DNA from: CBDUBS01 sp965365445 | Lineage (GTDB): Bacteria > Bacteroidota > Rhodothermia > Rhodothermales > DASSAV01 | Length of the DNA stretch: 28,347 bases | Assembly: GCA_965365445.1 (NCBI GenBank) | Contig: CBDUBS010000028.1 | Coordinates: 1 to 28,347 of the forward strand | Direction of reading: 5' to 3' | Shown: in pieces, positions 1-8,325 of the stretch | How positions within the stretch are numbered: the stretch's first letter is position 1 | How the letters are laid out: each line of letters begins with the position of its first letter | Notes under the pieces: generated by a model | Database searches by the model: none | Told to the model about the DNA's origin: nothing | What the model saw: only the letters and a program-made list of their open reading frames with translations | Program-made: the position numbers and the translations under genes

Positions 1-3000
1 ACCGGAATGCATGACCGCCTGTTGGATCCGGACCTGGTTATCCTCCAGTGTGGCGGTGGCCTCAATCCGGTCGTACGTGACGCCAAATTCGGGGAGCGTG
101 ACAAATCCATCGCTCATGACGAGGCTGCCGTCCAGTTCCGGATCGGCGTACGTGCCGGTGATGAACATTTCGCCGGTGAGCCTACCGCCCAGGTCGCTGA
201 TCGTCTCCGGGTCCAAAAAGGGATCGATCCAGTCCACCGAAAACGAATCCGCCTGTACGTGAAGGTCGATCTCGCTCAACCGGGATGGAGGAGCATTTGC
301 ATCGAGGGCCACGCCCGGGCCTACCACGGCGGAATCGGAAGGCGCCAGGCGCAGATCCATGGGCACGGCGCCGGCCAGCGTCAGGCGGCTGCCATCCTCG
401 TGCGCCAGTGCGCCGTCGATGTGGAGGTGGAGGCTGTCGTACCGTAGCGTAGTGACGAATTCGCCTACCGGATCGCCTACGTACGTAAGGTCGTATTGCA
501 GCGTTCCTTCCAACCGGGGCGCTTCCGCCGGACCGGTCAAATCCAGCGTCCCGTTCAACGGGCCGCCGAGCCGCTCGTAACCGAGCAGGTCTGCGAAATC
601 TCCCACCTCGATGCCTTCGAGGGTTAGCACCAGACTCTGGTAGCCGTTGGGGTCGATGACCCCGTCTACCGCAATCTGCTGATCCTCCGAGTACAGCAGG
701 AGGTTGCTAATGCGGTACTCCTCGCCATAGGAAATGGAAGCCTGTTGCAGTAGCTCCCACTGGTTTTCGCCCATCCGCACGTTGAGCGTGTCGAGAATGA
801 CGCGCTGGCTATCCGGTCGGATATCCACCATGCCATCAACGCGGAAATTTCGGGTGCGGTCCAGGTCGGCGCGAGTCATGAACCGAATCTGGTCCTCGGC
901 ATAATGCGCCTCGACGGCTGCCGACCGGGCCGAGAGGCCGCCGGCCGCCACATACCGGGCGCCCAACCTGACCTCTGCCTCCAGAGGTTGGAGTCCATGG
1001 GACAACTCCCCGGTTGAAAGGCCCTCGAAGCCGGTGGCCCGATAGTCGCCGTAGGCTACCTGCTCGAAAGTGGTCTGCACCTCGTACTGCAACGATCCTT
1101 CCTGCCCCCACAGCCGACCGGAAACGGCGCCGTCTTCCATCACGAGTACATCCACCGGGAGGAACGGTCGAATGGGCTCCAGCGATTCGATGTCGGCGTC
1201 GAACCGGAAATCCGAGGTGTACAACCCCAGCGAGTCGAACAGGGCAACCTGTCCGTTTCCCGTCAGGTCGGCCACATTCGATTCCAGCCGGAGTGTATCG
1301 ACCCGGAAAAGGCCGTTGATTAATGAGAACTCGGCCAGCAATTCCTGGAGCGCTACGTCACGCACCCGGGCCGAATCGGATCGCAGGGCGCCACGCAGAG
1401 ACATGGTTTCCGGATCGAGCCCCTCTCCCTCCAGTTCGAAAGCAAGCGAAAAGAGGGCCGAATCGATGGCGGCGGAGGCGACGAAAGCCGAATCGGGGTG
1501 GAGAAGCCGTCCCAGGTTCAGGTTAGTCACCCGACCGGAAGCCGCATAGGTGGGGCGCGCCTGAAAAAACTCTCCTCCCGCCGTCAGATCGACCGCGCCC
1601 TGCTGAAACTGCAATCGGGCTTCCGTGCGGGCAAGACCATTTAGCAGCGACCCGGTTACCGTACCCGTTTGCAGCACGGCTTCGTTAATCGTAGAGCGTT
1701 CGAAAGCAATGCGGCCGTCGAGCGCCATGGCGGCCGGGTCGGAGCCCTGTCCTTCCAGGGTAATGCGGCCGTTAAGACTCGTAGGCCAGGCATCATTCCC
1801 GATCAGGTCGCCTACGTCGATGTCACGGAAAACACCGTCCGTAACGGCGTACCGGGGTACGGCCTGGAAGGGCTGAGCGGTTCCCTCCAGTCGCGCATAG
1901 CCGTCCGTAGTGACGGCCCGAAGGGTGTAGGCTACGTTTCCCTCCCGTAAATCGACATCCAGCGAGGCAGATTCTACGAACCGGTCCAGCACATCTACAT
2001 CGGATACGTCGATAGAGGCATTCAGGCCGGCCGTTGCCGGGTCGAAGCCCTCGCCCTGCAAAGCAATATTCGCATTGAAGCTCCGGGGAAGGTTTTGATT
2101 GCCCGTAAGCCGGGCCAGGTTTACATTCCGGATCACACCCCGCCGGAGATCGTAAGTGGGATTGGCGGCAAACGGCCTCGCGGTACCGACGAATTCCGCT
2201 TCGCCTTCCGGCAGCGTCACATCGGCGTTGAATTCCAGCAGTCCCCGCTTCATCTCTGCAACCACGTAAGCGGACTCGATTGCCTGCTCGTTGATACGAG
2301 ACGCGTCCAGATCGACACGCCCCTGTAAAGCCAGTGTGGCAGGATCGAAGCCGCGCACGCTGAATACGGCCGTGCCGCTGAGATCGGACGAGAGATCAGG
2401 CCGTTGCAGCAGGGCGCCGAGGTCTACCTCTCGGAACTCACCCCGGCTAAACTGAAGCGTCGGCGTCGGATCGAAGGGCCGGGTCCGAAGGGCGAAGTCG
2501 AATGTTCCGGCTTCTTCGAGTTGCGCGTCGATATCGGCCGTGAGCAGCCCGTTAATCAATCGCACGCCCAGATCCGCCGCGTCGATCTGGTAGTGACCGT
2601 AATACGAATCGGAAACGGAGACGACCGCCCGGAGGCGAAGCTCCTGAGGATCGGTTCCCTGTCCCGCCAGACTGAAGGTGCCGTTGAGCGTGCTGTTAAC
2701 CTCCGTTCCAAGAATGGCGGCAAGATCGACGTTGTTGAAGCGGCCCCGCCGAACGTCGTACGCCAACTGCTCGCCGAACGTCAGCCGGCCTTCGGCGAAC
2801 ACTTCCCCTTCCGGAAAAAGCAGGCGCAACCCCGCAGAAAGCTCGCCGCCCGTCAGGTCGAAGCTGATCTGCCCGTCCTCGATCCGCGTCCGGTTGATCC
2901 GCGACCGATCCAGGGAGAGGCTCCCTTCCGCGACGGCCGTTCCGGGGTCGAGCCCCGCCCCTTGCAGCGTAAATTGCGCGTCGATGTCGCTGTGCTGCGA

Positions 3001-4434
3001 CGCGTCGGCCGTAAACCGCCCGATATCGAGATGTTGCACCGCACCGGCCACGTCGTATGTGAGTTCATCGGCAAATGGACGCACGGCGCCTTCGATTACA
3101 AACCGGGCGTCGCGGAGTTCGGCCCGTATGTCCACCCGGGCGAGCCCTTCATCGAGGCGGGCCTGTAGAGTCCCTTCATCCAGCACGTATTCCCCGTACC
3201 GGCTGTCGAACAGGCGGCCCTCTACTCCGCCACTCATGCTGTCGGGCGAAAAGCCTCGGAGGGCGACTTCCATGTCGCCATTCAGGATAACGGGTTGTTC
3301 GCCCCCGGCCGTCAACAGCGTTGGATTGAACTGCCGAAGGGCTCCTTCGAAGGTATACGTCACCGCGTCCGCGCCGGGCATGATGACGCCATCCAGACGA
3401 GCGCTGCCGCCGCCTCTCAGAGCGGCCTCCAGATCGACCCGCATCCGCCGGCTCGTCCCCGCAACCGTTCCATCGATATCCAGAACGGCGTCCGGATTTA
3501 CGCCAGGCACGAACGGAGCGATGTCGGAAAAGGCCAGCGGGTCGGCCTGTATCCGAAAGTCGATATCCCGGATCGTTTCCTCCTGCTCTCCCGGCAGGAG
3601 CAATGCACCCGCCGCCCTGACCCGGCTTTCGGGTGACTCCAGTACCAGCGCGTTCAGGTCGATATACCGGCTATCGGCCAGATAGCCGCTTGCGTCGAGC
3701 CGTGCCCAGGCGGTGTCGCCGGGTGGAGAAAACTGCGCCCGGAGCGTATCCACGATGACGGAGGTGGCCTCATCGACGATGAACGAACGAGCGTCCAGAT
3801 TAAGCTCCCGTATTTGCAGCACCGAGTCGGACCCAGGCGAATAGTATTCGGCTCGAAGGGCGCCATTGGAAAGCCGGGCCCGGTCTACGCGGAACGTAAA
3901 GGCCCGCGTATCCTTGAGCGTGTCCGAGGCGGACGAATCCGGGCGGAAAGGGGCCAGTACGTCCCAGGTGGAGTCGGCCTGTTGCCGCGCCCGTACGAGC
4001 GGGTTGGCCAGGTAGATCTCCCGCACATGAACGGTGCCCACTAGCAGGGCAAGCAGGTTGTAGCGAAACCGAAGGGTATCGATCCGCACCATGGGCGCTC
4101 CGTCCGGCCTGACCAGTCGGAGGTCGCGCAGTTCCAGCCGGGTGATGAAGTTGCCGCCGATGGACTCGAATACCGTTTCGGTGCTGTCGTAGGGGTTGGC
4201 CAGTCCGAAGATGAAATCCCCGAAGCGAGAGGCGCCCCAGTTGGTTTGCAGCGCCAGCACGGCCAGCAGAAACAGGGCGAGCAGCCCTCCGATCAGTATG
4301 CCTACCGTCACGCCAATGCCGCGCAGAATTCGCGCACCGCTCCAACCCGACCGTCGATCGGCGCCGTCCGCCTCAGGTTTCCCGTTTCCCTCCGGGAGAG
4401 GCGCTGCTTCTATGTCGTGGTCGTGTTCCCCCAT
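1..4434 (-). CDS. tamB: TamB-like translocation/assembly module protein (C-terminus beyond left edge)
   Basis: The minus frame opening with ATG at 4434 stays open to base 1, giving 1478 residues with no stop, so the C-terminus lies outside the window. The N-terminus is a short charged cytoplasmic stretch, then one hydrophobic helix (about residues 40-62, ending LLALFLLAVL), the signal-anchor layout of TamB/AsmA proteins. The rest is low-cysteine, beta-rich sequence of alternating hydrophobic and Asp/Gly/Thr residues, as in the TamB beta-taco groove. About seven degenerate copies of a roughly 100-residue unit marked by G-x-G-x-D-P are visible (see the repeat entry). A Shine-Dalgarno-like AAGGGG lies a few bases before the ATG. 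It follows the Omp85 gene by 95 bases, the classical tamA-tamB order. The known family role is bridging inner and outer membrane to assist outer-membrane protein insertion or phospholipid transport. The conserved C-terminal DUF490 domain cannot be checked here. An AsmA-like relative is the alternative. Confidence 0.85.
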   Translation of the reverse strand, partial: MGEHDHDIEAAPLPEGNGKPEADGADRRSGWSGARILRGIGVTVGILIGGLLALFLLAVLALQTNWGASRFGDFIFGLANPYDSTETVFESIGGNFITRLELRDLRLVRPDGAPMVRIDTLRFRYNLLALLVGTVHVREIYLANPLVRARQQADSTWDVLAPFRPDSSASDTLKDTRAFTFRVDRARLSNGALRAEYYSPGSDSVLQIRELNLDARSFIVDEATSVIVDTLRAQFSPPGDTAWARLDASGYLADSRYIDLNALVLESPESRVRAAGALLLPGEQEETIRDIDFRIQADPLAFSDIAPFVPGVNPDAVLDIDGTVAGTSRRMRVDLEAALRGGGSARLDGVIMPGADAVTYTFEGALRQFNPTLLTAGGEQPVILNGDMEVALRGFSPDSMSGGVEGRLFDSRYGEYVLDEGTLQARLDEGLARVDIRAELRDARFVIEGAVRPFADELTYDVAGAVQHLDIGRFTADASQHSDIDAQFTLQGAGLDPGTAVAEGSLSLDRSRINRTRIEDGQISFDLTGGELSAGLRLLFPEGEVFAEGRLTFGEQLAYDVRRGRFNNVDLAAILGTEVNSTLNGTFSLAGQGTDPQELRLRAVVSVSDSYYGHYQIDAADLGVRLINGLLTADIDAQLEEAGTFDFALRTRPFDPTPTLQFSRGEFREVDLGALLQRPDLSSDLSGTAVFSVRGFDPATLALQGRVDLDASRINEQAIESAYVVAEMKRGLLEFNADVTLPEGEAEFVGTARPFAANPTYDLRRGVIRNVNLARLTGNQNLPRSFNANIALQGEGFDPATAGLNASIDVSDVDVLDRFVESASLDVDLREGNVAYTLRAVTTDGYARLEGTAQPFQAVPRYAVTDGVFRDIDVGDLIGNDAWPTSLNGRITLEGQGSDPAAMALDGRIAFERSTINEAVLQTGTVTGSLLNGLARTEARLQFQQGAVDLTAGGEFFQARPTYAASGRVTNLNLGRLLHPDSAFVASAAIDSALFSLAFELEGEGLDPETMSLRGALRSDSARVRDVALQELLAEFSLINGLFRVDTLRLESNVADLTGNGQVALFDSLGLYTSDFRFDADIESLEPIRPFLPVDVLVMEDGAVSGRLWGQEGSLQYEVQTTFEQVAYGDYRATGFEGLSTGELSHGLQPLEAEVRLGARYVAAGGLSARSAAVEAHYAEDQIRFMTRADLDRTRNFRVDGMVDIRPDSQRVILDTLNVRMGENQWELLQQASISYGEEYRISNLLLYSEDQQIAVDGVIDPNGYQSLVLTLEGIEVGDFADLLGYERLGGPLNGTLDLTGPAEAPRLEGTLQYDLTYVGDPVGEFVTTLRYDSLHLHIDGALAHEDGSRLTLAGAVPMDLRLAPSDSAVVGPGVALDANAPPSRLSEIDLHVQADSFSVDWIDPFLDPETISDLGGRLTGEMFITGTYADPELDGSLVMSDGFVTLPEFGVTYDRIEATATLEDNQVRIQQAVMHSG
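1410..3280 (-). repeat. Degenerate ~100-residue tandem repeats inside TamB
   Basis: Reading the minus frame, a G-x-G-x-D-P-x-(T/A) signature recurs near 3250 (as GFSPDS), 2950 (GAGLDPGT), 2652 (GQGTDPQE), 2350 (RGFDPAT), 2047 (GEGFDPAT), 1745 (GQGSDPAA) and 1420 (GEGLDPET). Spacing is about 300 bases six times, and about 324 for the last. Each unit then carries an S-x-IN-like strand, an LxxGLxxxxA strand, a P(F)xxxPTY segment and an LNGxxxLxG closing strand. The copies are clearly related in protein but strongly diverged in DNA, so they are old duplications, not a recent tandem expansion. Confidence 0.75.
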
Positions 4435-4444
4435 TCATCCCCTT

Positions 4445-4461
4445 TTGACCTGCTTGGTCAA
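4445..4461. promoter_or_regulatory. Small inverted repeat before tamB
   Basis: TTGACC, five bases, GGTCAA. The 6-bp stem lies in the tamA-tamB gap, 10 bases before the tamB start and overlapping the region just upstream of its ribosome binding site. It could be a weak mRNA hairpin tuning tamB translation, or chance. There is no U-tract, so it is not a terminator. Confidence 0.25.
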
Positions 4462-4529
4462 GGGTAAACAAAAACCATGCTCCAGGTGCCGTCCGAAACG
4501 CGAAGAACAGGATACAACCTGACGCGCCG

Positions 4530-6653
4530 CTAAAATGCCTGTCCGATACTGAGATGGATTGCAAACCGGCTGCGCCAAGATTTCCGGCCAAGGTCGTCCA
4601 CGAGGCCCCTTTCGTATTCCCACACCCGTTGCGGTTTATAAAAGTCGGTTATAGGGTCCGGATTGAGCTTGTACGCCACGTCCAGCCGGATAAACCCGAC
4701 CAGCGTGCGGTACCGGATGCCGAGACCCGTTCCCCACTTGAAATCGGACAGAGAAAGCCGATCGGAAGCGGAACCTCCATCCAGGAAGGCGGCGGTTCCC
4801 CACGCCTTGCCAAGCCCCGGAAAGGGCAGCCGCGCCTCCAGATTGAGCAGGGCATTGAGCCGGCCGCCCACGGGTTCGTAAACATACGTAGTATCCGCAC
4901 CGCGCCCGGAAATAACCACAACCTGCGCCACTTTGTCTCCGGCCATCTGGTTGGCCCACCCCCTGAGGTTGTTGGCGCCGCCGGTATAGAACAGCACGGG
5001 ATCGAAACGGTTTTCGTAAAGCAGGCTATCCTGGCGCCCGAGCGCTCCTCGCAGAGCGCGCGCGCTTCGCCCGCTCGGCCAGAGCCGGTTGCCCGTCACC
5101 CTACCGGCAAAGGTAACTCCGTCGCTGACGGGCAGGTAACCGGAAATTTCGGCGCCTGTGCGGATGTACGCCACGTCGGACCCCAGGAACAACCCGGCAA
5201 ACTCGGCTACCGGGCGGGCCAGAAAACCCGCGCCCGGATTCAAAAAATCGTCCACCTTGCCCAGGATAGCTCTCGTACTGAACACGCTCCGGTTAAATGC
5301 GTCGATGGTGCCGGGAATGTCCGGGTTGGGCCGGGTGGACTGAAACGCCCGACTGAAATTATGGGTCAGGCTGATGGTGCGGAAGGGATAGAGTTCGTAT
5401 AACAGCGTCGTCGTGACGCCGGCCTCCCGGGAGTTGATATTGAGGTAATTGTCTGCCGCAAGCAGTTTGGGGTTGCTCTCGAACTGAATGAATGGTGCAA
5501 CCGAGCCGGAGAGGTTGGTAACGAACAGAAAAGGCTGACGCAGGGTTGCGGAAATGCGGAAAAGCCTGGAGGCCAGGTTTTCACCGGAGGGTCTGGCCAG
5601 AATACCCGTATTGGCCAGTGCATTCACGGTAAAGCTGCGGGCTTCACCGAGGAAGTTTCGGTGCGTCCACTCCCCCTCGGCCCGGAGGCCGTTGTCGCGC
5701 CCATAGCCCGTCTGGGCTGTCGTATACCGGAGGCGGGCTTCGCGGACCCGTACGAGCACATTGACCGTACTATCGGGTGTTTGTTCTGGGACGCTCGTAA
5801 GCGCCAGCCGGAACAGGTTCAGCTCAAACAGCTCGCGCTGGGCCTGGGTAAGCTTGCGCTGGGAAAAGGGCTGGCCCCTGCGAAACGGCAATTCACGAAT
5901 GATCACTTCATCGCGCACCGACGTGTTGCCTTCCACCAAGATGCTGTCGATGGCGGCGAGGGGACCGGGGTCCAGCAGAAACCGGAGATCGACCGTGTTG
6001 GCCGTCGAATCGATGGCCACTTCCGAGTTCATTCGGGCGAAGGCGTGCCCATTGTTCAGCAGCCAGGTCAGCGCCTGATCGTGAATGCGCAGCCGGTCGA
6101 AGTCGGTGTACCGGTCGCCCGTACGGACGGTAATGGCATCCCGAAGCTTGATCCAGGCCTCGCGCTCCCCTTCTTCGAAAAGATAGAAGGCAAAGCGGCC
6201 GTCGGGGCCGTAAAAGCCGACATCCTGAATGATGAGCGGCGGCCCCTTATCGACGTCGAACACGATACGGATAGTATTCGACGACGTATCGAGTTCGGAA
6301 GCCTCGTAGTCGATGGCCGGGTGCAGGTAACCGTTCTGCCGGAAATAATGTTCGAGCCGGATTACATCCTTCTGTAGCTCGACCGGATTGAACGGATGGG
6401 GCCGCGGCGAGGTAAACGGAAGGATTTTTTTCAGCCCGTCCCAGAAATCCGGCTCTGTAAGAGCAATCTGATCCTTGAGGGTGGCCTCTTCAAATGGCCG
6501 CTCCCCCTCAAACACGAAGGATATGCCTCGGACTGTTGTCTGGCCGTTGACCAGGAACAGGGGCGCTTGCGCCCGCGCAATCGGTGGTACGAGGCCGAAG
6601 AGTACTGGCAGCACGAATCCAATCAGGCGAGCGGCGTAGTCGGAAGCAGTCAT
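4530..6653 (-). CDS. tamA: Omp85-family outer membrane assembly protein, TamA/BamA-like
   Basis: 707 residues. An N-terminal signal peptide (about 1-29, ending ARAQA) sends it to the periplasm. POTRA-like modules follow at about 40-137, 138-240 and 245-325; the last is the clearest (DSILVEGNTSVRDEVI, then LFELNLFRLA). From about 325 the sequence becomes an alternating beta-barrel of the surface-antigen (PF01103) type. It includes GGANNLRGW, matching the conserved loop-6 (V/L)RG(F/W) motif that is essential in BamA. The protein ends in Phe, as expected of an outer-membrane beta-signal. Family members insert or assemble barrel proteins in the outer membrane. Three POTRAs, the shorter length and a tamB neighbour favour TamA over BamA, which usually has five POTRAs. 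The start lies 29 bases after the yihY-like stop, so co-transcription is likely. Confidence 0.9.
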   Translation of the reverse strand: MTASDYAARLIGFVLPVLFGLVPPIARAQAPLFLVNGQTTVRGISFVFEGERPFEEATLKDQIALTEPDFWDGLKKILPFTSPRPHPFNPVELQKDVIRLEHYFRQNGYLHPAIDYEASELDTSSNTIRIVFDVDKGPPLIIQDVGFYGPDGRFAFYLFEEGEREAWIKLRDAITVRTGDRYTDFDRLRIHDQALTWLLNNGHAFARMNSEVAIDSTANTVDLRFLLDPGPLAAIDSILVEGNTSVRDEVIIRELPFRRGQPFSQRKLTQAQRELFELNLFRLALTSVPEQTPDSTVNVLVRVREARLRYTTAQTGYGRDNGLRAEGEWTHRNFLGEARSFTVNALANTGILARPSGENLASRLFRISATLRQPFLFVTNLSGSVAPFIQFESNPKLLAADNYLNINSREAGVTTTLLYELYPFRTISLTHNFSRAFQSTRPNPDIPGTIDAFNRSVFSTRAILGKVDDFLNPGAGFLARPVAEFAGLFLGSDVAYIRTGAEISGYLPVSDGVTFAGRVTGNRLWPSGRSARALRGALGRQDSLLYENRFDPVLFYTGGANNLRGWANQMAGDKVAQVVVISGRGADTTYVYEPVGGRLNALLNLEARLPFPGLGKAWGTAAFLDGGSASDRLSLSDFKWGTGLGIRYRTLVGFIRLDVAYKLNPDPITDFYKPQRVWEYERGLVDDLGRKSWRSRFAIHLSIGQAF

Positions 6654-6682
6654 GTGCGGAATAACGGGCGCTGGGAATCTCG

Positions 6683-7744
6683 CTAAGGATGGTTCTGCTC
6701 TTCCGCCTCAACTTCTGCCGCTTCGGAATCGGCAGCAATACCCCCGGGCGTTTCCTCCCGAGTGGTGCGTTTGGCGCGTACTTTTCGCTTCCGGCGAAGG
6801 GTGCGGTATCGTTTTTCGTTGAGAAAGGTAATAATGGCTCCGATAATCATGACCAATCCGGAGTAATAAACCCAGAAAACGAACGCAACGACCAGCCCGA
6901 ACACACTCCCCACCGCGAGCGAGATGCTGCCGTCGTCGGGCGCCGGAACGCCGTTCGAGGGATTGAGAAAATACCGATCGAAACGCCCGGCCCGGGCGGC
7001 GTAAAATGCAAAAGCATGTTTAACGATTTCCCAGAGGAATGCGGAAACCAACGCCCCGATGACGGCGCTCCGGCGAGGGGGATGGGGTTTGGGTACGAAA
7101 TAGAACAGTTGAGCAAACATGGCCGTGCTCAATAGCAGCGGCAGGATCAAACCCAGCAATGCAAACACGCGTCCCCACCCTTCCTGAATCCAGGCATAAT
7201 TCAACCCGATGCGGCGCAGGATATCCGGCCCGGAAGCATTGACGGTCTGCATGGCCAGGGATAACGTGATGCTCAGCAGGAAAAACACCCCGACCTGTAC
7301 TACCATACGAATATCGAACGCGTAGCCCTTAACGACGGACCGCGACTCGTGCCACTCTTCCTGAAACACGCTGCTCACGACCAGGCGCAGGGTGGACATG
7401 AGTGTGACGGCGGCAAACAGCAATCCTCCGATACCGATAAGCGTAACCGTATTGCTGGCCCGGGCAAACTGTTCCAGGAACTCGATGAGCTGATCGCTGC
7501 GGTAGGGCGGCAGGAAATTGCGAATCATGACCGCCACACTGAAGAAGGCTTGCTCCTGCCGCAACACCTGACCCAGAATACCGGTCGTGAGAATGACCAG
7601 CGGGACCGTTGTGACGAGCACCTTGAAGGCAATCGCCTGCGCCCACAGGAAGATTGGCCGCTCGTTCAGCAGGCGCCACATCCCGCGGGAATAATAAGAA
7701 GCACGCTCCTTGAATCCCGCCGTAGTATGTAGAGGAAGTGCCAT
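6683..7744 (-). CDS. YihY/BrkB-family inner membrane protein
   Basis: 353 residues. A soluble N-terminal segment is followed by about six hydrophobic segments. These include ALAFKVLV-like and VPLVILTTGIL helices near 40-60, a helix around 100-125, one around 150-170 (GVFFLLSITLSL), one around 195-215, one near 230-250 and one near 285-310 (VFWVYYSGLVMIIGAIITF). Diagnostic family features are the YFVPKPHPPRRSAVIGALV segment between helices and the late YYSGLVMIIGA motif. The C-terminal tail is basic (RKRKVRAKRTTR) and then acidic, probably cytoplasmic. The family was once called ribonuclease BN, which is not supported. It is now regarded as a membrane protein of uncertain, possibly transport, function. 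It sits between yqaA-like and tamA genes in the same direction. Confidence 0.9.
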   Translation of the reverse strand: MALPLHTTAGFKERASYYSRGMWRLLNERPIFLWAQAIAFKVLVTTVPLVILTTGILGQVLRQEQAFFSVAVMIRNFLPPYRSDQLIEFLEQFARASNTVTLIGIGGLLFAAVTLMSTLRLVVSSVFQEEWHESRSVVKGYAFDIRMVVQVGVFFLLSITLSLAMQTVNASGPDILRRIGLNYAWIQEGWGRVFALLGLILPLLLSTAMFAQLFYFVPKPHPPRRSAVIGALVSAFLWEIVKHAFAFYAARAGRFDRYFLNPSNGVPAPDDGSISLAVGSVFGLVVAFVFWVYYSGLVMIIGAIITFLNEKRYRTLRRKRKVRAKRTTREETPGGIAADSEAAEVEAEEQNHP

Positions 7745-7822
7745 GCCGGCCCGTTCGGCGCCCGTTGGAGGCAGTGGATTGTTCGAAGCGTCCTGCCGGT
7801 ACCCGGAGCCGATCTCAGCAGG

Positions 7823-8254
7823 CTAGAATGCGAGAACAAGAAGAACGTATCGGAGAATGCGGGAACCGATACCTACGGCCGCAAAAAACGGCAGAGAGAT
7901 ACGGAAAAGCCCGGCAGCGAGGCAGAGCGGGTCTCCGATGACCGGCAGCCAGGAACCCAGCAGGCTCCACTTCCCGAATCGCTCCGTCCAGTGGAGGGCC
8001 GAACGGCCGATACGGGTGGCGGACAACTTCCGTGTCGTTGGGTCGGAAAGCAACCATCCCAATACGTAGTTGAGGGAGGCGCCCAGCGAATTGCCGACGG
8101 AGGCACTCAGAAGCACCTGCCAGGCCGGCATCCCCAGCTTGAGCGCGGTCACCACGGCAATCTCAGACGATACCGGCACGAGCGTCGCGCCCAGGAACGC
8201 CGCAGCGGCAAGGCCCCACCAACCATATTCGGCTACCCACGCAACCTGATCCAT
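7823..8254 (-). CDS. yqaA: YqaA family (DedA/SNARE-associated) membrane protein
   Basis: 143 residues, the normal length for YqaA. It has about four hydrophobic segments and little soluble sequence. The family signatures are a central G-N-S-L-G-A-S-L-N-Y (about residues 54-63) and SWLPVIGDPLCLAAGL (about 100-115), in which the GDP motif is the DedA hallmark. Members are inner-membrane proteins; DedA relatives act in lipid-carrier or phospholipid translocation, but YqaA itself has no settled activity. It follows clpX by 71 bases and precedes the YihY-like gene by 78, all on one strand. Given the downstream Tam genes, an envelope-lipid role is an inference from context only. Confidence 0.88.
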   Translation of the reverse strand: MDQVAWVAEYGWWGLAAAAFLGATLVPVSSEIAVVTALKLGMPAWQVLLSASVGNSLGASLNYVLGWLLSDPTTRKLSATRIGRSALHWTERFGKWSLLGSWLPVIGDPLCLAAGLFRISLPFFAAVGIGSRILRYVLLVLAF

Positions 8255-8325
8255 ACCCTGACCCAGTACTCGCCGCCGGAGAAAGGGTTAGACCTCCGAT
8301 GTAACGAAAAGGTAGAAAGGCCGCT

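Noticed and set aside
1410..3280. Regular 300-base spacing as a DNA satellite or CRISPR-like array
   Set aside because: The similarity is at protein level only; DNA copies are strongly diverged and lie inside one reading frame.
2678..3685. 335-codon plus-strand frame
   Set aside because: It lies opposite tamB, is Ser/Arg/Pro-rich with no domain, and is a GC-driven shadow of the coherent minus-strand protein.
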